This document shows, one piece after another, positions 19,101 to 26,733 of a stretch of 64,000 nucleotides of DNA. Source of the DNA: CAZEQJ01 sp964514385 (GTDB lineage Bacteria; Bacteroidota; Bacteroidia; Cytophagales; Cyclobacteriaceae). The position numbers and the translations under genes were made by a program. Each line of letters starts with the position of its first letter. The stretch's first letter is position 1. The notes beneath the pieces are model-generated. The model was not told the DNA's origin. It did no database searches and worked only from the letters and a program-made list of their open reading frames with translations. The stretch spans positions 1 through 64,000 of the forward strand of contig CAZEQJ010000010.1 of NCBI GenBank assembly GCA_964514385.1, in the 5' to 3' direction.

Positions 19101-19324
19101 CTGAGACTTATCGCTGGATCATTTTTACTTCCGGTGCACAGCTTGTAGATGGGTCTTTTTACCGGCTTCCATCATGGGGTTGCTACACATTGGAAGGAGA
19201 AGATCTGGAGGTGACAGGAGTCTCACCGGATGTTTATGTTGCCGAGGATTTTGATGATCGCCTGAACGATCGCCAGCTTCAGCTGGATAAAGCAATTGAA
19301 ATAATCCTGGAACAGCTAGACTAA
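16169..19324 (+). CDS. Tricorn-like S41 family peptidase
   Basis: 1,051 residues with a signal peptide (MKLISLASAAVTIVMSLNNLYAQ). Residues about 25-520 are TolB/WD40-like propeller repeats (ISPDG/SPDGEWLAF, SPDNKKLAFVSRG, SPDGRYIYIT). A Glu/Lys-rich low-complexity insert lies near 530-565. A tricorn C1-type helical region (FEQMFYEAWAGMEQNFYDE), a PDZ domain (about 750-850) and the S41 core follow. The likely catalytic residues are H741 (LNTSHFGFS) and nucleophile S958 (QSLSDAEMTSAG), placed as in Thermoplasma tricorn (H746, S965). Such proteins degrade peptides; the signal peptide indicates the periplasm or outside the cell. ATG at 16169 begins a clean signal peptide. A very GC-rich hairpin begins at the base after the stop codon. 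Confidence 0.92.
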   Translation: MKLISLASAAVTIVMSLNNLYAQGHFFIADPVLSPDATTIYFSYEGDLWKMPASGGNAFRITSMEGEETRPAVSPDGEWLAFTSNQYGSEDIYIISTGGGEVKQLTFHESFDHVDAWSWDSNTIYFTSNRYNRFSGYAVSKDGGTPKRIFGHYFNTVHNVFPHPSSGEIFFNESWESKNFAHRKRYKGDYNPDVKSYNPETGEYREYTDYNGKDFGVTIDRQGNIYFKSDEANGEYNLYTFEGTTKKQLTDFTSSIMWPKVSANGQKIVFTIDYQLHVYDVASGETTRPNVSLYSNYTLDRMQDFQVSGNITYFDVSPDNKKLAFVSRGRLFVSDTKGKFIRPVETQSNEAVKEVHWAADSKTLLFSQSVRGYYNWFTVVANGSVTPTKRTNDQQNNRQLTFNSDRTKAVYLSGRNEVRIMDLDNFTSTTIAEDELWGFYNSSPVFSPDDKYIAFTAYRAFEEEVMIYNTASKNITNLAHSKVSESTPVWSPDGRYIYITADLLNPSYPYGADNINIYRIPLTKLEDEFAVDRAQKLFEEESEEEGRKKKKREGEEETEEKDQVSVTIDFTEIMDRLEVVGPVFGSQQNPYVAQKDEKTYVLYTSNHDEGKSGLWKTVYEPFESIKTEKVGDGIGSYLLKEADGNYYLWANGHIHTLNGDFSKLEKIDMSYTFRKNLENEFEQMFYEAWAGMEQNFYDETFHGEDWAALRDKYAAFIPHVTSRSDLRRILNDMLGELNTSHFGFSSGGDEEDVFHSTRTLATGLLFEEDDPYLVQAVVKDGPADITGKDIRIGDRLVAVNGKRVQPDTNREYYFMQPSSDSEIALTLSREGKEHTVNIHTTSYRNISDLLYDQWQDSNQRYVDEKSNNRIAYIHMKNMGRGEFNIFKRDIVSEGAYRDALILDLRYNTGGNVHDDVLRLLSQRTYLQWKYREGELGNQSNFAPADKPIVLLINEQSLSDAEMTSAGFKALGLGTIVGTETYRWIIFTSGAQLVDGSFYRLPSWGCYTLEGEDLEVTGVSPDVYVAEDFDDRLNDRQLQLDKAIEIILEQLD

Positions 19325-19357
19325 TGCGTTGCGGCGCGCATCGCGCGCCGCAACGCA
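19325..19357. repeat. Perfect 15-bp GC-rich inverted repeat, possible terminator
   Basis: TGCGTTGCGGCGCGC, loop ATC, then the exact reverse complement. 26 of the 33 bases are G or C, far above the flanking sequence. It starts at the base after the TAA of the S41 peptidase and is followed by ACGTTTTCAT, a poor T-tract. It may terminate transcription, stabilise the mRNA 3' end or be a dispersed repeat; the sequence alone cannot decide. Confidence 0.7.
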
Positions 19358-19372
19358 CGTTTTCATATACTC

Positions 19373-19847
19373 ATGATATCAAAAATCGGATTCGGCGGTG
19401 GATGTCACTGGTGTACAGAAGCGGTGTTTCAACCGGTGAAATCAGTCCTTAAGGTGGAGCAGGGCTGGATTTCCAGTAGCCCACCGTATGATAACACCAG
19501 CTGAGGCCGTTGTTGTGCATTATGATGCGGGTGTTCCCCTGAAACAATTGATTGACATACACTTAATGACTCATTCATCGTCATCACACCACGCGCTTCG
19601 CAACAAATACAGGTCAGCCGTTTATTATTTTACCGAAGAGCAGCGATCCGAAGCTACCTTGGTCCTGAAAAATAAAAAGGTGATTACAAAGCTGCTCCCT
19701 TTTCGTGATTTCATTTTAAATCATGATAACTACCTCAATTACTATCGAAACAAGCCTTCAGCCCCTTTTAGCAAGACCTATATTCGCCCCAAACTGATGC
19801 AGGTAAAATGCAGCCTTGGAGAGCACTACGATTGGCATGATCAATAA
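19373..19847 (+). pseudogene. msrA: Frameshifted peptide-methionine sulfoxide reductase (MsrA)
   Basis: MsrA reduces methionine-S-sulfoxide in proteins through a catalytic Cys in the GCxWC motif. The first frame (ATG 19373) reads MISKIGFGGGCHWCTEAVFQ, placing the catalytic Cys at residue 11, and continues to the stop at 19502-19504 after PPYDNTS. The rest continues one frame over (from about 19488: TPAEAVVVHYDA, RNKYRSAVYYFTEEQ, LNYYRNKP) to the stop at 19845-19847. Removing one A of the pair at 19493-19494 joins the two into a 157-residue protein of normal length. His replaces the usual Phe in GCFWC, as in a Bacteroidota subgroup. All core motifs survive, so the lesion is recent, or is a sequencing error. 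A programmed shift is unlikely, since no slippery site is seen. Confidence 0.8.
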
Positions 19848-19981
19848 TCAACCGACTAAGGTTGTGGATTTTTTGCTACATAATTCACCAATAATCAACA
19901 ATTCCATCGCGATTATTTGCCCGACAGGCCTCCAAACAGATTGGTATAATGTTTTCACTTACGATGAAAAAAATAAATAAC

Positions 19982-20410
19982 ATGAAATTATTTTATTCTT
20001 TAATTTTTATTCTAATCGGTTTTACTTTTTATGGATGCAATAACTCCAACAATGAAAACGAGCAGTCAGATGCACTTCGTGATGAGATAAATCAGCAACA
20101 GGAGGAGTTGAAAGAAGCTTTCTCCAGGGTAGAAGAGGATATTGATGATACCATCGACGATTTGCGTGATGAGTTGGATGGCGATCCTGAGTTAGAAGAT
20201 CGTATTAATTCTGCTATTGCAGATCTCGAACAAAGTAAAAAGGAAGCACAGGAATTCTTCTCACGTGTAGATAATATAACAGAAGAAAACGTGGATGAGC
20301 TTCAGGCAGAATTAAGGAGTGGCTTAAATCGCCTTGAAAACGAGGTGAAAGATTTTGAAGATCAGATGTCAGATCTTTTTGATAAAGACAGTGAGAAAGA
20401 AAACGGTTAA
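19982..20410 (+). CDS. Small acidic coiled-coil lipoprotein
   Basis: 142 residues from the ATG at 19982. The signal peptide has the lipobox TFYG before C18 (IFILIGFTFYGC), so it is a predicted lipoprotein. The mature part is almost entirely charged helix (Glu, Asp, Gln, Arg) with heptad-like spacing between about 35 and 135, consistent with an elongated coiled coil in the periplasm. No family is recognised. In-frame ATGs at 19949 and 19964 would add a polar extension before the signal peptide and are disfavoured. It is monocistronic, separated from the convergent subtilisin gene by a bidirectional terminator. Confidence 0.75.
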   Translation: MKLFYSLIFILIGFTFYGCNNSNNENEQSDALRDEINQQQEELKEAFSRVEEDIDDTIDDLRDELDGDPELEDRINSAIADLEQSKKEAQEFFSRVDNITEENVDELQAELRSGLNRLENEVKDFEDQMSDLFDKDSEKENG

Positions 20411-20411
20411 T

Positions 20412-20442
20412 AAAAAAACCCAGCCTATGCTGGGTTTTTTTT
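20412..20442. terminator. Bidirectional hairpin terminator
   Basis: AAAAAAACCCAGC, loop CTAT, GCTGGGTTTTTTTT. The A-run and T-run on either side let it serve both the lipoprotein gene (plus) and the convergent subtilisin gene (minus, ends at 20458). Confidence 0.85.
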
Positions 20443-20457
20443 ACATAAATCAGATCA

Positions 20458-23400
20458 TCACTCTATTACTATCTTCTGCATCAGTGACTTGTACCCGTCA
20501 GTGATTTCCAAGAGATAAACACCCGGATTCATTTCACCAACTTCTACTCTGTTCTGTTTCAACTGTCCTGACAGCACCTTTTTACCAGATAAGTCAGTTA
20601 AGCTGTAATAAACATCATCGCGGTTCATATCTACATATACCACCCCATCTCGTACAGGGTTGGGGTAAATATTCACATTTACCGGTGAGCCCTCAGCTAT
20701 TGTGTTTACAGCATAGCTTGCCACTGTAGTGCCATCCAGACAGAAGTTTGTTGTTTCACTCGATCCAAAGGCTCCTCCTGATGCAAGCACTGTGGTGCCG
20801 TTATTGAGACTGTATGACCCGGAACCAAAGGCACAGCAGATACCATCACCATATGAATCAAAAATCACGAAGTTATAACATCCGTCAGGAAGGGTAATAT
20901 TTTCTACTACAGTAGACCCTGCGCCGGAATAACCACTCCCTGAAGCCAAAATAGTGGATCCATCATCTATTCTCCAGCTGGTTTCACCCGGATAGTTATC
21001 CAATACAATGGTAAGGGTAAGATTATTCAGGTTGCCTGCCGTTAACGACATATCGTCTACGGCAATATCACCCTGCCATGTGTTGGTTGTGGTACCTGTC
21101 ATTCTCAATTTCACCACATTACCCGTATAACCGCTTAAATCAATGGATGCTGTCTGCCAGCTGCTACCCTGGTTACCGGAACGTGACCAGATATTTGTCC
21201 AGGTATTGTCATCAGTAGATATTTCAATATTCAAAGCTCCCATTGATGAAGCACCCAGCATATGATATCTGAAGCTGAAGGTTGCGGATGTTACTCCGGT
21301 AAGGTCAAAGCAAGGGCTTTCCAGTGTAGTTGACTTGCTTGGATAATTTGGGCTGGAGGCCTCTACGTAGATGTAGAAACTACCCGCTGCTGCTCCTGAA
21401 GGCCCTGTGTTACTAGATGGAGTACCACCAGACCGCCTTACCCAGTCAAAATCATCACCCGTGATATTGGTCCAACTTCCAAAACCAGATTCAAAGCTTT
21501 CAGCATAGGGAGCGGTAACTGTAGTGCCGCATGAGATCGAAGCAGATGGAGTTGTAACATTCACTGTATTACTGAACGCTGACTCGTTACCTACAGCATC
21601 TTTGGCTTTAACACGGAATGAATAAGAAGAACCGGCAGTAAGCCCTGTTATATTGGCTGATGTACCCGTTACAGTTCCAAGATTGGCTGATCCCTCATAT
21701 ACATCATATCCTGTCACGCCCACATTGTCGGTAGAGGCATTCCAGGTGAGTGTAAGGGTCGTCTCTGTAATATTGGACGCTGCAAGGTTGGCCGGAGCAG
21801 TAGGGGCCTGGGTATCGACACCACTACCTCCTGTGATTTCCACATTGTCTACCGCAATATCTCCATCCCATGAGCTTCCGGATATACCGTTAAAGCGTAA
21901 AAGTATACTTCCTCCTGCATAGGCTGAAAGGTCCACTTCTGCAAGATTCCATGCAGAGCCCTGATTACCTGTTCTGCTCCAGGCGGTAAACCAACTGTTT
22001 CCGTTGTCATTACTTACTTCGAGTGATAATGTACCTGTTGAGTTACCCAGCATATGATAATTAAAACTGATGCCGGCAGCGGACTCCGCACCTAAATCAA
22101 TACATGGTGAATTCAGTATTGCCCGCTTTGTAGGAAAACCTGTTCCCTGCCCCGACACTTCCATGTAAATGTAGTACGTGCCATTGGCAGCACCTGAAGG
22201 GCCCGTATTGGATGAAGGTGTACCACCTGAGTTGATTGTCCAGTTGATATCATCAGCTGTCGATTGTGTCCATAGGCCCAGAGTGTTCTCGAAACTCTCT
22301 GTATAAGGAAAGCTGGATATTCCACCAGCACAATTTGAAGAGGAAGTGGTAAAGAATACTGATGCTGAATAAACCGATGTAGTGTTGTCAGGGCAACGGC
22401 TTCTTACCTGTGCCTCATATTGAGTGTCTCCGGCGAGGCTTGTCAGGTCAACTGAAGTTGTAGCTGATGAAACGGTTGTCCATCCCGTGGTGCCACTTAC
22501 GCGATACCGGACATCGTATGATGTACCCGCCACGGCATTCCAGCTGAGAGTAGCTGTAGAAATACCAACATTACTCGCAGCTAATCCTGACGGAGTAGTT
22601 GCAGTGCAGGCGACTGGAGCACTGGTAATTCCGGTAACAACCAGTGAGAAATTCTGGCTGCCATTCGTAAGGGTGCCTTCATGCGTTACTTGTATTGTGT
22701 AGGATCCGCTAGCGTTATTTACATTGACCCGCTCAAAAGGATCTACATCATTATCACCCAGACCGTTGCTGTTCACTCCTGTGAGCCGGAAGGGAAAAAA
22801 GGTGTTGCCTCCTTGTATTACCCGAATATCCAGATCATTTACAAGTACTGGTGTTGTGTTGTTAGTCGTTCCGGTGTTGGCAACTCCGGCAGGGTCTGTC
22901 CATGATATGGATGCTATCAATGGGTTTACCCCATCGGCATCAACCGTGATGGTATAAGTTTGGCCGGGTAGTAAAGTAAGCTCTTCTACTCTTGAGGTTA
23001 CACCGTTATTACTGATGGCTTCTGCTGCTGCTTTGGTATTTAATAAACCCCAGCCATAAATAGCATCGGGACCGGCTATACCGGCATCATCTGCTGTGTG
23101 CAGGGCCAGTCCTTTTAAAGTAGCAGCCCGCATAAAGGTGCCGTTCAGGTTATTGAAATGCTGCTGTAGTAATAATAATGAACCGGCCACGTTTGGCGAA
23201 GCCATTGAGGTGCCTGATATGGAGTTGTAAGCTGCATCACTGTTGTCATATGTGGAGTAAACACCTGTACCATTGCCTGTGATATCAGGTTTTATACGAT
23301 AATCATCAGTTGGCCCCTCGCTGCTACTGCTGTTGATCAGTACTGAGTTGAGTGTTCCATCCGGATTCACATTGGCATCCTGGCCATTGGCAACTACCAT

Positions 23401-24273
23401 ATTGTTTTTAGATGTTGAGTGGCCGCTTAATTTATCAAAGGAAGAATTACCTGCCAATGGTGCTGCATTTGCCGAGTTGTTGTTACCGTCATTGCCTGCT
23501 GCCACCACCATCAGATAAAAAGGTGAATTGTACATCAGGTTGTCCCAGTCTCTCGACTCAGCAATGTAGGCGCCAAAATACCAATCAGGTAGAAACTGTG
23601 CATTGTAGCCATATGAATGATTGGAGATAAGCATACCGCTGGCCGCCTCTGCTGTAGCCTCTGCGAGGTCATTGTTCCACTCATGCGTGAATGCTGCAGC
23701 CTGAGGTGCCATCCCTTTTGCCTGTGCTACGACTCCTGAGGCAACGATGGTACCAGTGACATGCTGAGCGTGAAAGCTATTGCCATTTAATGTTGTCACA
23801 CCATCGTTGATGGTCACCCTGTTGTTACCACCAGGACCATCAAACTCCTGATGAGTAGGGCGTGTAGGCCCGCCGTCCCAGACATGAGCCGTCATGTTCT
23901 GACCGTCGAGGCTCAACCCCAGCGAACCACCAATATTCAGGTGATTTGCACGTGTGGACCGGGCTGCATCGACGTTATAAATAGTATAATATAAAGGCCG
24001 GCCATCCGGTGTCACATCCATGAGCTCATCTACCGTGCCGTCTGGATTGGCTACAAAAACCTCCCATCCATTGACCTGAGCAAGCTCCAACGCACGCGAT
24101 TTTCTCTCGATATTTCGGGTGTTATAATCACGTTCAAGCATTTTAAGTCTGCCCTGATCATAAGAATCGATGATTTTCTTTTTTTGCTCCAGTGATTGAG
24201 CAAAAGCAGATTGTAGTGAAATAAGCAGTAATAACATCAATATCCCTGCATTACGCAGTAAAAGTTTATGCAT
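20458..24273 (-). CDS. S8 (subtilisin) peptidase with MAM, FN3 and T9SS sorting domains
   Basis: 1,271 residues. The signal peptide ends at QSAFAQ (residue 26). The subtilase domain (about 100-430) has catalytic D133 (HVWDGG), H171 (HAQHVTGT), oxyanion N261 (AAGND) and S356 (GTSMASPNVAG). A P-domain-like sandwich follows (about 440-550). Then come FN3 (about 555-645), a MAM-type domain (about 650-815), a second FN3 (about 825-910), a second MAM domain (about 915-1080) and a T9SS-associated module ending in DGICCAFGSG (about 1085-1180). The chain ends in a type A sorting domain (VNIYPNPV, GVYLLEIT, QKIVIE). The two MAM copies are near-duplicates (both contain GGTPSSNTGPSGAA). Inferred: an extracellular protease anchored or released by T9SS. 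No other gene shares its transcript. Confidence 0.95.
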   Translation of the reverse strand: MHKLLLRNAGILMLLLLISLQSAFAQSLEQKKKIIDSYDQGRLKMLERDYNTRNIERKSRALELAQVNGWEVFVANPDGTVDELMDVTPDGRPLYYTIYNVDAARSTRANHLNIGGSLGLSLDGQNMTAHVWDGGPTRPTHQEFDGPGGNNRVTINDGVTTLNGNSFHAQHVTGTIVASGVVAQAKGMAPQAAAFTHEWNNDLAEATAEAASGMLISNHSYGYNAQFLPDWYFGAYIAESRDWDNLMYNSPFYLMVVAAGNDGNNNSANAAPLAGNSSFDKLSGHSTSKNNMVVANGQDANVNPDGTLNSVLINSSSSEGPTDDYRIKPDITGNGTGVYSTYDNSDAAYNSISGTSMASPNVAGSLLLLQQHFNNLNGTFMRAATLKGLALHTADDAGIAGPDAIYGWGLLNTKAAAEAISNNGVTSRVEELTLLPGQTYTITVDADGVNPLIASISWTDPAGVANTGTTNNTTPVLVNDLDIRVIQGGNTFFPFRLTGVNSNGLGDNDVDPFERVNVNNASGSYTIQVTHEGTLTNGSQNFSLVVTGITSAPVACTATTPSGLAASNVGISTATLSWNAVAGTSYDVRYRVSGTTGWTTVSSATTSVDLTSLAGDTQYEAQVRSRCPDNTTSVYSASVFFTTSSSNCAGGISSFPYTESFENTLGLWTQSTADDINWTINSGGTPSSNTGPSGAANGTYYIYMEVSGQGTGFPTKRAILNSPCIDLGAESAAGISFNYHMLGNSTGTLSLEVSNDNGNSWFTAWSRTGNQGSAWNLAEVDLSAYAGGSILLRFNGISGSSWDGDIAVDNVEITGGSGVDTQAPTAPANLAASNITETTLTLTWNASTDNVGVTGYDVYEGSANLGTVTGTSANITGLTAGSSYSFRVKAKDAVGNESAFSNTVNVTTPSASISCGTTVTAPYAESFESGFGSWTNITGDDFDWVRRSGGTPSSNTGPSGAAAGSFYIYVEASSPNYPSKSTTLESPCFDLTGVTSATFSFRYHMLGASSMGALNIEISTDDNTWTNIWSRSGNQGSSWQTASIDLSGYTGNVVKLRMTGTTTNTWQGDIAVDDMSLTAGNLNNLTLTIVLDNYPGETSWRIDDGSTILASGSGYSGAGSTVVENITLPDGCYNFVIFDSYGDGICCAFGSGSYSLNNGTTVLASGGAFGSSETTNFCLDGTTVASYAVNTIAEGSPVNVNIYPNPVRDGVVYVDMNRDDVYYSLTDLSGKKVLSGQLKQNRVEVGEMNPGVYLLEITDGYKSLMQKIVIE

Positions 24274-24499
24274 AAAGGTTTTGTTTAAGTTAAAAAAACT
24301 AAATAATGAGTAGTGCCAAAAAACATAGTGGTATAGCTCTCATTATAATAATAGTCGAAACAAAACAAAAATCAAATTTTTTTATGCAGAATTTCATTTC
24401 ATATAACAGTAAATGTAATGTTAACGGTGTTCACTGTTGCATTTTAGCAAGAAATCGGGCATCGTGATGCTGTACATCCGCTAACTGACAATTTTTTAC

Positions 24500-24507
24500 T
24501 ACTTTTG
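24500..24507 (+). promoter_or_regulatory. Predicted -7 box of the 24542 gene
   Basis: TACTTTTG matches TAnnTTTG, 34 bp before the ATG at 24542. No convincing -33 TTTG is visible. The rest of the 268-bp gap (24274-24541) is AT-rich and I see no gene in it. Confidence 0.45.
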
Positions 24508-24541
24508 ATGTCATTATCAGAATCTTTAACCTGTACGAACT

Positions 24542-25603
24542 ATGAAAATTGAGATTTTCTATAAATATATGGTGTTTTTTGCCGTATTGATAATTGCCCC
24601 GGTCTTAGCTCAGGATGAAGAATGGGATGATTTTGACCCGAGTCAGTTTCAGGAGGCCGGTGAGACCTTAGTGCCGTTTTGTACCAACAAGGTTATGGGG
24701 CAAAGTCCGTCGCCACTTATATCTTTCGGATTTGATATTCAGGGAGCTGCTACCGTGTCATCACCCGCTGTAGGTACAGCACCAGCTGAAAATGCGGAAT
24801 GGGGATATTCACCTGGCTTCAGGTTTATAAGCAATGTGCCGGTGATCTCAAAAAACAATATCCTGGTTAACTGGAATGTAAATTATGTGCAGATGGGCTA
24901 CAGGAGTAGTCAGGATATACAATATGCTAATCCGCTAAATAATAATTTAAGTAATTACAGTTTAAAATGGGCAAATACAAACCTTACTGTTTTTAAACCG
25001 CTTAATGAAAAACGTTGGATATTAGCTCAGGTGGGGGTTGAGCTAAACGGTGATTATAATTTCAATAATCTCCCCTCTTTTTCAAATGCACGGTTTCCAC
25101 TTGCACTACTTTACGGATTCAAGCTCAATGATAACTTTATGTGGGGATTTGGTGCAGTACAAACGTATTTAGGCGGATCATTGAACTACCTGCCCGTACT
25201 TTATTATTATCAGACGTTTAAAAACGAACATTGGGGTGTTGAAATGCTGTTACCCTCGCGCGCCTACCTAAGGTATCGGGCAGACAGCCGCAATCTTTTC
25301 CTGTTTGGTTTCAACGTAGAGGGAGCTACCTACAGGTTAAGCAACTTTAATGCGCAGGAGAACTTTAATCCGTTGGATAATACAGAATTACGTCGGTCAG
25401 AAATCAGGGCTGGGCTTACTTATCAGCGGGGTTTCAATGATTTCATTTACGTCAGTGCCCAGGCAGGCTACCGCATAAATTATATTTTCAGTGTTGATCA
25501 GGGAAATGAGCGTGTTGGCTTTGATGACAGTCCTTATTTTATGGATTCAGGGCTGACCAATACCTGGTTTGGTCAGATAACCCTCAGCCTAGTCAGCCCC
25601 TGA
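24542..25603 (+). CDS. Predicted outer-membrane beta-barrel protein (possibly DUF6268)
   Basis: 353 residues. The signal peptide ends at APVLAQ (about residue 23). A short acidic stretch (DEEWDDFDPSQFQEAGE) is followed by alternating amphipathic strands of 8-12 residues with aromatic girdles (FGFDIQGAAT, NILVNWNVNYVQMGY, YSLKWANTNLTVF, RWILAQVGVELNGDYNF, HWGVEMLLPSRAYLRYR, FIYVSAQAGYRINYIF). This is typical of a 10-14-stranded outer-membrane barrel. The pattern recalls the DUF6268 family of Bacteroidota, from memory only. It ends LSLVSP rather than in an aromatic residue, slightly unusual for BAM substrates. It is convergent with the DUF2147 gene with 8 bp between them. Confidence 0.75.
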   Translation: MKIEIFYKYMVFFAVLIIAPVLAQDEEWDDFDPSQFQEAGETLVPFCTNKVMGQSPSPLISFGFDIQGAATVSSPAVGTAPAENAEWGYSPGFRFISNVPVISKNNILVNWNVNYVQMGYRSSQDIQYANPLNNNLSNYSLKWANTNLTVFKPLNEKRWILAQVGVELNGDYNFNNLPSFSNARFPLALLYGFKLNDNFMWGFGAVQTYLGGSLNYLPVLYYYQTFKNEHWGVEMLLPSRAYLRYRADSRNLFLFGFNVEGATYRLSNFNAQENFNPLDNTELRRSEIRAGLTYQRGFNDFIYVSAQAGYRINYIFSVDQGNERVGFDDSPYFMDSGLTNTWFGQITLSLVSP

Positions 25604-25611
25604 TCCGGAAA

Positions 25612-26055
25612 TTATTTTTTAACCATTCGGGTCCATACATCGGTGCGTCCAAATACAGGCGTGCCGATGTATCCCCGGATATCAATAGTATTTTCGTCGC
25701 GTAGCTCTATTTTACAATTGTATGTGCTACCATTGTTAGGATCATAGATAGTACCATCCTTCCATAAATTTTCCTCCTCGTCAAAAACGAAGTCTTTCAG
25801 GATACGATACCCTTTCAGTGGAGTTGAACGAAGTGACTCATCCGGGTTGTTGACATCCGTGCGGGGGTTACCATCATCATCATTTGGGGTTTCCAGCCAA
25901 ACAATACGGCCGTAAAATTTATTACCGATTTTATCGATTTTTACCATTGAGGTGCCTTTGCTGGGTTTCCAAACCCCCACCAGCTCGTCACCACTTTGCG
26001 CGAATATCCCCGTGGAGATCAGGGCGAATAATGCTATCCAGATTGTATGTTTCAT
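25612..26055 (-). CDS. DUF2147 family exported protein
   Basis: 147 residues from the ATG at 26055 (MKHTIWIALFALISTGIFAQ signal peptide). The mature part is a lipocalin-like small barrel typical of DUF2147: DELVGVWKPSKGTSMVKI, FYGRIVWLETPNDDDGNPRTD, then DGTIYDPNNGSTYNCKIEL and LDIRGY-type GYIGTPVFGRTDVWTR. Known members are periplasmic and of unknown function; the fold suggests a small lipophilic ligand. An in-frame ATG at 26079 would overlap the upstream lipoprotein gene and precede the signal peptide, so 26055 is preferred. It lies 10 bp downstream of the lipoprotein gene on the same strand: a two-gene operon. Confidence 0.85.
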   Translation of the reverse strand: MKHTIWIALFALISTGIFAQSGDELVGVWKPSKGTSMVKIDKIGNKFYGRIVWLETPNDDDGNPRTDVNNPDESLRSTPLKGYRILKDFVFDEEENLWKDGTIYDPNNGSTYNCKIELRDENTIDIRGYIGTPVFGRTDVWTRMVKK

Positions 26056-26065
26056 ATAGAGATTA

Positions 26066-26557
26066 TTATTTATGTTCAACGTTTAACAAAAATGAGGCCA
26101 CAGCTTTCAGCTCATCCATATCCTGCGATAAATTGACGTCTATGACCAGGGTACGGCTATCATCTTTCAGATAGGGTAGAATATCGGTATCACTGCTTAC
26201 CTCAAGTGTTACGGGACCGGTGGCATCCAGTGGCGACTTTGTGGCAACAGATATAAGTTCCAGCTCGTCGCTTACCCACTGCACCAGTACACTTTCAATA
26301 GCTTCTGATAATGTATCGGTCATAAAATCGACGTTTACTTCACTCACATAAATATGTTTGATATCGGAAGCTTCCACACCTGCCTGTGTGGCAATATCAT
26401 CCAGAGAAACATCAGGTTGACCCTGCAAAGTGTTAGGGCCACTAAATAAAAATTCACCTGATACTTCCAGGTTGTTCATGTTGACAGGTACTGACTCGTA
26501 ATTTGGAGAGCAGGCCCAGAGAAAAAACAGAGATAGTATTATCGAAGAAACTCTCAT
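26066..26557 (-). CDS. Lipoprotein, uncharacterised
   Basis: 163 residues with a lipobox at FLWAC (Cys 16), so a predicted lipoprotein. The mature part alternates short strands and helices (LEVSGEFLFSG, DIKHIYVSEVNVDF, LELISVATKSPLD, TLEVSSDTDILPYL, SRTLVIDVNLSQ) and has no low-complexity region. I do not recognise the family. It is the first gene of a two-gene unit with the DUF2147 protein, so the two may act together in the periplasm, but nothing in the sequence defines a role. Confidence 0.75.
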   Translation of the reverse strand: MRVSSIILSLFFLWACSPNYESVPVNMNNLEVSGEFLFSGPNTLQGQPDVSLDDIATQAGVEASDIKHIYVSEVNVDFMTDTLSEAIESVLVQWVSDELELISVATKSPLDATGPVTLEVSSDTDILPYLKDDSRTLVIDVNLSQDMDELKAVASFLLNVEHK

Positions 26558-26733
26558 TTTTATGTTATTTTTTCGCTAAAATAATAAAATCTTCATTTCA
26601 TTTCGGTGGATTTTGGGATATTTAGAATAAATCAAGTGTATGCATCCTGAAGATTTCAATTATGTTTATCCGGGATTCCATGTAAATGCGGCTGTATATT
26701 ATTTTATCTTCGTAGCATTAAATCAGGCTTCAA

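Noticed and set aside
19480..19504. Programmed +1 frameshift in msrA, as in prfB
   Set aside because: No slippery codon, no internal Shine-Dalgarno-like site and the stop is nine bases after the shift point; a mutation or sequencing error is simpler.
20458..24273. Short sequence repeats that might look like a CRISPR or tandem array
   Set aside because: They come from the duplicated MAM and FN3 domains in a coding frame; there are no regular spacers and no cas genes.
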